Part shown: positions 1-5,093 of the stretch, in pieces
Layout of the letters: each line of letters starts with the position of its first letter
How positions within the stretch are numbered: the first letter of the stretch is position 1
Assembly: GCA_017452035.1 (NCBI GenBank)
Contig: JAFTNE010000164.1
Location: 1 to 5,093, forward strand
Source of the DNA: Clostridia bacterium
GTDB lineage: Bacteria > Bacillota > Clostridia > Christensenellales > CAG-314
Direction: 5' to 3'
DNA length: 5,093 bases
Notes under the pieces: generated by a model
Databases searched by the model: none
Seen by the model: the letters and a program-made list of their open reading frames with translations, nothing else
What the model was told of the DNA's origin: nothing
Translations under genes and position numbers: made by a program

Positions 1-1353
1 AGTGCCCACAAGCACAGGTTGACCAGTTTTGTTGAGTTCTTTGATTTTTTCAACAATGGCGCGCATTTTGCCAGCACGTGTTGAGTAAACCAAGTCGGCC
101 TCGTCCACCCTTACAAGTGGCAAGTTGGTGGGGATACAAACAACGTCTACGTTGTAGATGGTGTTAAACTCCTCCTCTTCCGTCTTGGCAGTACCCGTCA
201 TACCACTAAGCTTGTGGTACAATCTAAAATAGTTTTGCAACGTGATGGTTGCAAGTGTTTTGTTTTCTTCCTTGATGGTAACGTGCTCTTTTGCCTCGAT
301 AGCTTGGTGAAGGCCAGCTGAAAAACGTCTGCCCTCCATCTTACGGCCGGTAAATGAGTCGATAATTACCACTTGGCCACGCTCAACAATGTAGTCGTCA
401 TCGCGTTTCATAATTCCATGCGCGCGCAAAGCATTGTTGATGTAGTTGTTTAGTTCGATGTTATCTGGGTCGGAAAGGTTGTCCACCTTGAAAAATCTTT
501 CTGCCTTGGCAATACCTTTGTCCGTTAGGCGTACCGATTTGTTCTTACGGTCAACAACGTAGTCGCCATTGGGCTCATCTTGGTCGTTAGGTGTTTTGCC
601 TTCGTCATCAGTATTTGTGGACTTTTGCAATGTGCAAGCAAACTTGTTCGCCGTTGCATACATACTGCTGGATTTGCCACTTGGGCCGGAAATAATCAAC
701 GGTGTGCGCGCCTCGTCAATAAGAATGCTGTCCACTTCGTCAATGATTACAAAGTTAAGTGGACGTTGAACACATTGACTACGGCTTGCTGCCATATTAT
801 CACGCAGGTAGTCAAAACCAAACTCGGAGTTAGTACCGTAAGTGATATCGCAAAGGTAGGCAAGGCGTTTTTCTCTGTCCGTTTGTTTTGTTAGCGTTAC
901 GCCAACTGTCAAGCCCAAAAACTTGAATACTTTGCCCATCCAGTCCTTGTCGCGTGTGGCAAGGTACTCGTTTACGGTGATGATGTGTACACCCTTGCCT
1001 GCTAAAGCATTGAGATATGCTGGCAAAGTTTCCGTAAGGGTTTTACCTTCGCCAGTGGCCATTTGACAAATACGACCTTGGTGCAAAGCAATACCACCCA
1101 AAATTTGAACGTGGTAATGGCGTTGACCAAGCACACGCCAGCTTGCCTCTCGGCAAACGGCAAAAGCATCAGGCAAAAGTTGGTCAAGTGTTTCGCCTGC
1201 GTTGTATCTATCCTTTAAAATTTGTGTTTGGCTGGCAAGTTGGTCGTTGGACATTGCCTTGTACTGCTTTTCACGCTCTTCTACAAGTTTGGCAATTTTT
1301 TCCAACTTTTTAACTTGGCGAGCATTTGCTCCACCAAAAATATCTCGTTTCAT
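1..1353 (-). CDS. secA: Preprotein translocase ATPase SecA, N-terminal 451 residues (3' end beyond window)
   Basis: SecA is the cytosolic/peripheral-membrane ATPase that pushes unfolded preproteins through the SecYEG channel. Read from the ATG at 1353, the frame is open for 451 codons to the window edge, roughly half of a full SecA (usually about 800-900 residues). Visible in order: N-terminal helix; Walker A MATGEGKT (98-105); VNEYLATRD (127-135); GFDYLRDNM (179-187); Walker B/DEAD-type [16 protein letters not shown] (203-218); the preprotein cross-linking domain from about 225, including IDSFTGR (331-337); [13 protein letters not shown] (384-396); and the start of the second nucleotide-binding domain ending in GQPVLVGT. 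The start is fixed by GGAGG 7 nt upstream and overlaps the comF stop (TGATG), suggesting translational coupling. Oddities: Gln97 and Ala99 flank the Walker A start where Glu and Lys/Arg are usual, IPTNLP replaces IPTNRP, and there is an acidic insert near 243-262. Family assignment is certain. Full length and C-terminus cannot be judged. Confidence 0.98.
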   Translation of the reverse strand, partial: MKRDIFGGANARQVKKLEKIAKLVEEREKQYKAMSNDQLASQTQILKDRYNAGETLDQLLPDAFAVCREASWRVLGQRHYHVQILGGIALHQGRICQMATGEGKTLTETLPAYLNALAGKGVHIITVNEYLATRDKDWMGKVFKFLGLTVGVTLTKQTDREKRLAYLCDITYGTNSEFGFDYLRDNMAASRSQCVQRPLNFVIIDEVDSILIDEARTPLIISGPSGKSSSMYATANKFACTLQKSTNTDDEGKTPNDQDEPNGDYVVDRKNKSVRLTDKGIAKAERFFKVDNLSDPDNIELNNYINNALRAHGIMKRDDDYIVERGQVVIIDSFTGRKMEGRRFSAGLHQAIEAKEHVTIKEENKTLATITLQNYFRLYHKLSGMTGTAKTEEEEFNTIYNVDVVCIPTNLPLVRVDEADLVYSTRAGKMRAIVEKIKELNKTGQPVLVGT

Positions 1354-2093
1354 CAGTTGTCCTCCAATTCAAAGGGGATTTTTTCCTTTCGGGATGCTAC
1401 TGTCAAACAAAGGACAGTAGTTGCACCGGCATTTTTTAGCACCTTGGCACACTCGTTCAAGGTAGAACCGGTAGTTTTGACGTCGTCAATGACAAGTACA
1501 ACCTTGCCCTTGACGTCAGCATTTATTTTGTATGCGCCAACAAGATTTTGCTTGCGCTCTTGTTTGTTTAGTTTTTCCTGTGGGGATGTTTCCTTAACTT
1601 TGACAAGTGCATCCATTGGTTGCGATATACCCAACCTATCACAAAAGGCATTGGCAAGCAATTGTGCTTGGTTGTAACGGCGTGTGCGCTTGGACTTTTT
1701 GCTCATGGGCGCAAAGGTTACAACGTCAAAGTGCAAGTTGTGTTTGTTGGACAATTCCACCAAGTGGTAAGCCAACGGCGTTGCAAATGTTGCAAGGTTG
1801 TGAAACTTCATTTTGACAATGGCCTTTTTGATAATACCTTCGTAGCTAAACGCCGAGTAGGCTTTGTCGAAGTACACCTTGTCAAAGGCGCAGTGACCAC
1901 AAAATGTTTCCTCGCCATCGATACCCACGCCACAACGTGGACAGGTCTTGCCATTGTTGTGTGGCAACAGCTTTGCACACTCGGGGCAAAAACCAGTGTC
2001 ATCAAACACGTCACGGCCACAATTTAGGCATTTGAAGTTTGTTGGGGCAAACAAGTCTTTGAAAAACTTGCCCACAGCTGTAAAAAATTTCAT
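1353..2093 (-). CDS. comF: ComF family protein (ComFC-like), zinc-ribbon plus phosphoribosyltransferase domain
   Basis: 246-residue ComF/ComFC-family protein. Homologues are needed for natural transformation in competent bacteria, probably acting on single-stranded DNA in the cytoplasm; the molecular activity is not settled. Visible: an N-terminal hydrophobic/basic helix ending FKDLFAP, then four CxxC pairs (Cys22/25, 36/39, 51/54, 65/68) able to bind two zinc ions, then a type I phosphoribosyltransferase-fold domain with the family RYNQAQLLA segment (139-147), [12 protein letters not shown] (169-180) and the PRPP-binding loop [14 protein letters not shown] (198-211). Length is normal. The ATG at 2093 is chosen because the next Met is residue 95, beyond the zinc motifs. 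The start is 17 nt after the recD2 stop, with only a weak upstream AAAGATAA, so expression may lean on coupling to recD2. Oddity: the conserved Gly of RGFNQ/RGYNQ is Arg (RRYNQ). Presence of comF alone does not prove competence, since many non-transformable bacteria keep it. Confidence 0.95.
   Translation of the reverse strand: MKFFTAVGKFFKDLFAPTNFKCLNCGRDVFDDTGFCPECAKLLPHNNGKTCPRCGVGIDGEETFCGHCAFDKVYFDKAYSAFSYEGIIKKAIVKMKFHNLATFATPLAYHLVELSNKHNLHFDVVTFAPMSKKSKRTRRYNQAQLLANAFCDRLGISQPMDALVKVKETSPQEKLNKQERKQNLVGAYKINADVKGKVVLVIDDVKTTGSTLNECAKVLKNAGATTVLCLTVASRKEKIPFELEDN
1360..1365 (-). promoter_or_regulatory. Shine-Dalgarno of secA, embedded in the end of comF
   Basis: On the minus strand the sequence reads GGAGGACAACTGATG. 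GGAGG is a near-consensus ribosome binding site with 7 nt to the secA ATG. It lies within the last codons of comF (encoding Leu-Glu-Asp), and the comF TGA shares its A with the secA ATG. This is a typical arrangement for termination-reinitiation coupling. It also rules out the need for a separate promoter immediately before secA, although an internal promoter within comF cannot be excluded. Confidence 0.85.
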
Positions 2094-2110
2094 TGATAAT
2101 TTATCTTTGG

Positions 2111-4396
2111 TTAGTCGATGATAAAGTCGTCATCGGTAGGAGTTGGCTTTTTGCTACCAAAGTATCTTTGGTGAATGGCGTTTTCCTCCTGCAAAAATCT
2201 GCAAAGGTTGGTTGTACGCGCAGCAATGTAGTTGTTGTGCACCATAAGTGCCAAAATCTTTTTGCTACCCACCAATACTACCATCTTTTTGGCGCGAGTA
2301 ATTGCCATATACAACAAGTTTTTGTTGATAATTGTTGGTGGGCCGTTTACCAGTGGCACTACCACAACGGGAAACTCGCTACCCTGGCTTTTGTGTATTG
2401 TGATTGCATAAGCGTGTTGCAAGTTATCTAAGTCGTGCTCGGTGTAGGTGGCAATACGGTTGTCGTCAAATGCAACCAGCATACTTCCGTCAGCACGGCT
2501 GATGGAGGTAATTACACCAATATCGCCATTGAACACACCTTGGCCGTCTTCCCAATCACCCTTTTCATTTTTGAGAACGTAAGGAAGATCGTAGTTGTTG
2601 ACAGTTTGCATAACCTTGTCGCCAACACGAAAGATGTTTTTGCCCACAACGTACTCGGCCTTGCCATACACACGTGGGTTTAGTTGCTCTTGCAAAAGCT
2701 TGTTTAAGTTTTCCACACCAGCAACGCCACTTTTCAAAGCACCCAGTACCTGAATTTCGCTTGGGGAAAGCCCCGTAAAGCTGGGCAATCTTGTTGTTAC
2801 CATTTGTACAACGGTATCGGCAATTTGTTGGAAATCGCTAAGATTATTGAAGAAAAAGTCTCGGCTTTTGTTGTTGATTTCCGGCATTTGGCACTTGTTG
2901 ATAAGGTGCGCATTACTTACTATCAAGCTATCTTGCGACTGACGATAGATGTGTGTGAGATAGCGTATTTCAATAACGCCACTGTGGATGACGTCGGCAA
3001 GCACGTTTCCTGCTCCAACGCTTGGCAGTTGGTCCTTGTCACCAACAAGCACAATGCGAGTGCCATTTTCCAATGCAGAAAGCAATGCGTACATCACCGA
3101 TACGTCCACCATAGAAAGTTCGTCCACTATCACAACGTCACAAGGCAGTGGGTTGTAACGGTTAAACTTGAAGGACATTTTGTCCCCCTGTGGTTCAAAA
3201 CACAGCATACGGTGTATTGTTTTGGCATCGTACCCGGTGGACTGCGCAAGGCGTTTGGCTGCACGTCCGGTGGGCGCACACAATTCCAGTTTTAGGCCAT
3301 GGTTAGATAGTATTTGTGCAATGCACTTGATAATTGTTGTTTTGCCAGTACCTGGTCCACCAGTGATAACCGTAACGCCATTGACAAGTGCCGACTTGAC
3401 TGCACCAAGTTGACTTGGGTGGAAGGTAAATTTGTTGACAGTTTCAAACTGAGCAATCAAGCTTTCAGCATCCATCATGATGCGTTTTGCATCAGTATTC
3501 AAAGCGATAAGTTTGGATGCAATGGCACGCTCTAATTTGTAGTACTTTACCAACGAAACACAGCGTTTGCCTTCAATTTCAAACACCTTTACTGCTGGTT
3601 CAAGCACCAGTTTTGTCAAAGTGTCCTCTACCAGTTGGCCGTGTTCCGTCAAATCGACGTCAATAAGTTTGGAGCAATTTTCTATCAGCTCGTCAAAAAC
3701 AAGGTAGGTGTTGCCAGCTTTGTCGGCGCTGTCCTTCAAAAGGTACACCATTGCAGCGCGCACACGAAACTCGCTTATTGGCTCAATGCCCACACTTTGA
3801 GCAATTTTGTCAGCAGTTACAAAGCCAACGCCATCAATGTCGTCAATAAGTTTGTAGGGGTTGGCAAGCAAAATTGCCTTGGTTTGCTCTTTGTAAATAT
3901 TGTAAATTTTTAGGGACAAATTGGTTGTGATGCCATAGCTTTGCAAAAACATAAGTTGCTCTTGCATCACTTTAAGCTCGGCAACGGCATTGGCAATATC
4001 CATTGCCTTTTTGGTGGAAATTCCCTTTACTTTGGCAAGCAACATTGGGTTGTTTTCGATAACGGCAAAGGTATCATCACCAAACTTATCGTAGATGTTT
4101 TTTGCTGTAACTTCGCCCACACCCTTTATTAGCCCACTGGATAGGTACTTGATAATACCGTCCTTGCCCGTTGGGTCGGTAATTTTGTAAGAGGTTACTG
4201 TCAACTGCTCGCCATACTTATTATGTACGGAAACTTTGCCCTCAACAGTCAAAATTGCGCCAATACTGAGCGTGGGAAAAGTACCAACGCAGGTAAGATG
4301 TCCTCCGTCGGTGCAATCAAGTCCCAGTACAGTATAGCCGTTTTCTTCGTTGCGATAAACAATGCTTGCAACGGTGCCTTTTGCTTTGAGTTCCAT
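2111..4396 (-). CDS. recD2: RecD2-type SF1B ATP-dependent 5'-3' DNA helicase (RecD/TraA family)
   Basis: RecD2 is a stand-alone 5'-3' helicase involved in DNA repair and replication-fork maintenance, distinct from the RecD subunit of RecBCD. The 761-residue protein has the expected order: N-terminal OB-like domain (about 1-75; FRNEENGYTVL-type segment), helix-hairpin-helix repeats near 88-101, 120-134 and 183-199, then the helicase core. Motifs: Walker A GGPGTGKTT (346-354), Ia APTGRAAKR, II VDELSM (424-429), III GDKDQLPSVGAGN (452-464), IV IYRQS (483-487), V TIHKSQGSEF (666-675) and VI LLYMAITRAKK (694-704). All catalytic residues look intact and length is typical. The frame is open to an upstream ATG at 4474 (26 extra residues). 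I prefer 4396 because AAAGGAAA sits 5-6 nt before it, the protein then begins at the conserved MELKAKGTV segment, and the 4474 ATG has its AAAAGGG directly abutting. It is the first gene after a promoter near 4600 and is followed closely by comF. A short acidic C-terminal tail (DDDFIID) ends the protein. Confidence 0.96.
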   Translation of the reverse strand: MELKAKGTVASIVYRNEENGYTVLGLDCTDGGHLTCVGTFPTLSIGAILTVEGKVSVHNKYGEQLTVTSYKITDPTGKDGIIKYLSSGLIKGVGEVTAKNIYDKFGDDTFAVIENNPMLLAKVKGISTKKAMDIANAVAELKVMQEQLMFLQSYGITTNLSLKIYNIYKEQTKAILLANPYKLIDDIDGVGFVTADKIAQSVGIEPISEFRVRAAMVYLLKDSADKAGNTYLVFDELIENCSKLIDVDLTEHGQLVEDTLTKLVLEPAVKVFEIEGKRCVSLVKYYKLERAIASKLIALNTDAKRIMMDAESLIAQFETVNKFTFHPSQLGAVKSALVNGVTVITGGPGTGKTTIIKCIAQILSNHGLKLELCAPTGRAAKRLAQSTGYDAKTIHRMLCFEPQGDKMSFKFNRYNPLPCDVVIVDELSMVDVSVMYALLSALENGTRIVLVGDKDQLPSVGAGNVLADVIHSGVIEIRYLTHIYRQSQDSLIVSNAHLINKCQMPEINNKSRDFFFNNLSDFQQIADTVVQMVTTRLPSFTGLSPSEIQVLGALKSGVAGVENLNKLLQEQLNPRVYGKAEYVVGKNIFRVGDKVMQTVNNYDLPYVLKNEKGDWEDGQGVFNGDIGVITSISRADGSMLVAFDDNRIATYTEHDLDNLQHAYAITIHKSQGSEFPVVVVPLVNGPPTIINKNLLYMAITRAKKMVVLVGSKKILALMVHNNYIAARTTNLCRFLQEENAIHQRYFGSKKPTPTDDDFIID

Positions 4397-4400
4397 TTCG

Positions 4401-4408
4401 TTTCCTTT
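4401..4408 (-). promoter_or_regulatory. Shine-Dalgarno that decides the recD2 start
   Basis: Minus strand reads AAAGGAAACGAAATG. The AAAGGA core lies about 6 nt before the ATG at 4396. The only competing in-frame ATG, at 4474, has an A/G-rich stretch immediately touching it with no spacer and would add 26 residues that do not resemble a RecD2 N-terminus. Confidence 0.75.
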
Positions 4409-4591
4409 GGGTAAGTTTGTTAGTGTAATGTTTTGTAGGCGTAATAAGGTAATGGCAACAGATACAAGGTTCATCCCTTTTAGCTAATACGTATAGCGCA
4501 TTTTTACGCACTCACGCACAACAACGCTAAGCATTATTGCAGTTGCAAAACCTCTGTGCTACTCAATGCGCCTATCACACCATTATAGAAT

Positions 4592-4621
4592 ATTATAACA
4601 CAACGCAAGCCCAATATTCAA
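4592..4621 (-). promoter_or_regulatory. Sigma-A-type promoter for the recD2-comF-secA operon, extended -10
   Basis: On the minus strand a TTGAAT (-35, 4616-4621; four of six consensus positions) is followed after 18 nt by a perfect TATAAT (-10, 4592-4597). The -10 is preceded by TG one base away (TGTTATAAT), the extended -10 signature. An A/T-rich tract lies directly upstream. A second perfect TATAAT at 4582-4587 has only a poor partner (TTGCGT with 15 nt spacing) and may be an alternative or decoy. Position just downstream of the metK terminator and upstream of recD2 fits an operon promoter. Initiation would be near 4585. No experimental support is visible. Confidence 0.7.
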
Positions 4622-4671
4622 GTGGTTGAGATATAAAAGAATAAATAATATATTAAATAATAAGCATTAAC

Positions 4672-4706
4672 AAAAAAAATGGCTGACGTATTTTTGTCAG
4701 CCATTT
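4672..4706 (-). terminator. Intrinsic terminator after metK
   Basis: A perfect 11-bp inverted repeat (4677-4687 paired with 4696-4706; arm AAATGGCTGAC) encloses an 8-nt A-rich loop and is followed, in the minus direction, by a run of eight T. It begins 6 bases after the metK stop codon. The geometry is a textbook rho-independent terminator. The opposite strand has no T-run after the stem, so it should work only for metK transcription. It insulates recD2 from metK. Confidence 0.93.
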
Positions 4707-4712
4707 GTGTTG

Positions 4713-5093
4713 TTAAATGTACTTTTTGAGGTCGTCAACCTTGTCAAGTTGTTCCCAAGGGAACTCGTTACGGCCAAAGTGTCCGTAGCTTGCAGTTGCA
4801 AGGAAAATTGGGTTTGTAAGACCAAATTGATTGATGATTGCCTTTGGACGGAGGTCGAACTCTTCTGCAACAATTTGAGAGATAACTGCATCACTCACTT
4901 TGCCTGTGCCGTAGGTGTTGATGTCGATACTAACGGGCTTTGCGCGACCAATTGCATAGGATACTTGAAGTTGAACTTTGTCGCACAAACCACTTGCAAC
5001 AAGGTTTTTGCAGATGTATCTTGCCACGTATGCTGCCGAACGGTCCACCTTGGTGGAGTCCTTACCACAAAACGCACCACCACCGTGAGCGCA
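4713..5093 (-). CDS. metK: S-adenosylmethionine synthetase MetK, C-terminal 126 residues (5' end beyond window)
   Basis: MetK makes S-adenosylmethionine from ATP and methionine in the cytosol, releasing phosphate and pyrophosphate. The frame is open at the right edge, and base 5093 is the first base of a codon. The visible part starts [12 protein letters not shown], the family's glycine-rich phosphate-binding signature, then [29 protein letters not shown], a TYGTGKVSD segment, LRPKAII and the C-terminal TASYGHFGR...[16 protein letters not shown]. About 270 N-terminal residues, including the HPDK-type ATP site, are outside. The reading continues upstream of a GTG at 5048, which is an internal valine (KVDRS), not a start. 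One oddity: Cys replaces the Ser of the usual GGGAFSGKD signature. The gene ends in TAA, followed at once by a strong terminator, so it is probably a separate transcription unit from recD2. Confidence 0.98.
   Translation of the reverse strand, partial: CAHGGGAFCGKDSTKVDRSAAYVARYICKNLVASGLCDKVQLQVSYAIGRAKPVSIDINTYGTGKVSDAVISQIVAEEFDLRPKAIINQFGLTNPIFLATASYGHFGRNEFPWEQLDKVDDLKKYI

Larger units (their letters stand above)
4397..4671 (-). other. Intergenic region and recD2 leader (no confident gene)
   Basis: This stretch separates the metK terminator from recD2. Its upstream half (about 4622-4671) is almost pure A/T, including the 10-base palindrome TAATATATTA, and may act as an UP element for the promoter at 4592-4621. 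From the presumed transcription start near 4585 to the recD2 ATG there is a leader of about 190 nt. Within it are a 7-bp complementary pair, GCGCATT (4565-4571) with AATGCGC (4496-4502), an imperfect palindrome GCTATACGTATTAGC (4483-4497), and a 16-codon frame (4534-4484, ending TAG) whose only upstream purine run is about 16 nt away, too far for a normal ribosome binding site. I recognise no riboswitch, T-box or tRNA here. Confidence 0.6.

Noticed and set aside
580..894. Plus-strand frame of 104 codons
   Set aside because: It is antisense to the SecA nucleotide-binding domain, has no ribosome binding site and resembles no family; it is a shadow frame.
1222..1677. Plus-strand frame of 151 codons
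   Set aside because: It crosses the comF-secA junction in antisense, is Cys/Phe/Ser-rich and has no recognisable domain; a by-product of minus-strand codon use.
2804..3295. Plus-strand frame of 163 codons
   Set aside because: Fully antisense to the conserved RecD2 helicase core; no start signal or family resemblance.
1651..4041. Ten-base word TTGGCAAGCA three times (1651, 3861, 4032), considered as a DNA uptake-type repeat because comF is present
   Set aside because: All three copies encode Leu-Leu-Ala-(Asn/Lys) in the same frame with the genome's favoured TTG, CTT and GCC codons, and none is intergenic; codon bias explains them.
4397..4474. 26-residue N-terminal extension of RecD2
   Set aside because: The ATG at 4474 has no properly spaced Shine-Dalgarno and the added residues precede the normal RecD2 N-terminus; the start at 4396 has a good site.
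4317..4511. Minus-strand frame of 64 codons overlapping the recD2 start
   Set aside because: It begins at GTG in the leader, lacks a ribosome binding site, and its Cys/His/Lys-rich translation is out of frame with conserved recD2 sequence.
4622..4671. A/T-rich tract with TAATATATTA palindrome, considered as a replication origin or attachment site
   Set aside because: No DnaA-box cluster, iterons or neighbouring integrase; more simply a promoter-upstream A/T tract.

Overview
The window is a run of four housekeeping and DNA-processing genes, all on the minus strand. In transcription order they are the 3' end of metK, then recD2, comF and the 5' half of secA. The order metK-recD2-comF-(hpf)-secA is a neighbourhood I know from Clostridia-type Firmicutes. 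The proteins also read as Firmicutes: the SecA has a Bacillus/Clostridium-like VNEYLA segment and KTEEEEF stretch, and the helicase is the RecD2 form rather than RecBCD RecD. TGA is used as an ordinary stop. My best guess is an uncultured or divergent member of Clostridia. A finer placement is not supported by what I can see.

Layout from the right edge leftwards: metK (4713-5093, its N-terminal part lies beyond the window) ends just before a strong intrinsic terminator (4672-4706). An AT-rich spacer of about 280 bases follows. It holds a good sigma-A-type promoter with an extended -10 (4592-4621) and a leader of about 190 nt. recD2 (2111-4396) follows with a clear Shine-Dalgarno. comF (1353-2093) starts 17 bases after recD2 stops. 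secA (1-1353, running off the left edge) overlaps the comF stop codon by one base, and its ribosome binding site lies inside the end of comF. recD2, comF and secA therefore look like one operon read from the promoter near 4600, with comF and secA probably translationally coupled.

Functionally the window joins S-adenosylmethionine synthesis (MetK), a 5'-3' DNA helicase of repair (RecD2), a phosphoribosyltransferase-fold competence protein (ComF) and the ATPase motor of protein export (SecA). The genes are linked by conserved gene order rather than by one pathway. I see no mobile element, CRISPR array, tRNA/rRNA, toxin-antitoxin pair or defence system. The long plus-strand reading frames are antisense shadows of these genes.

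The points worth a second look are modest: the absence of hpf between comF and secA, substitutions at normally conserved positions in SecA, MetK and ComF, and the structured-looking leader of recD2. Nothing here supports a previously undescribed system.
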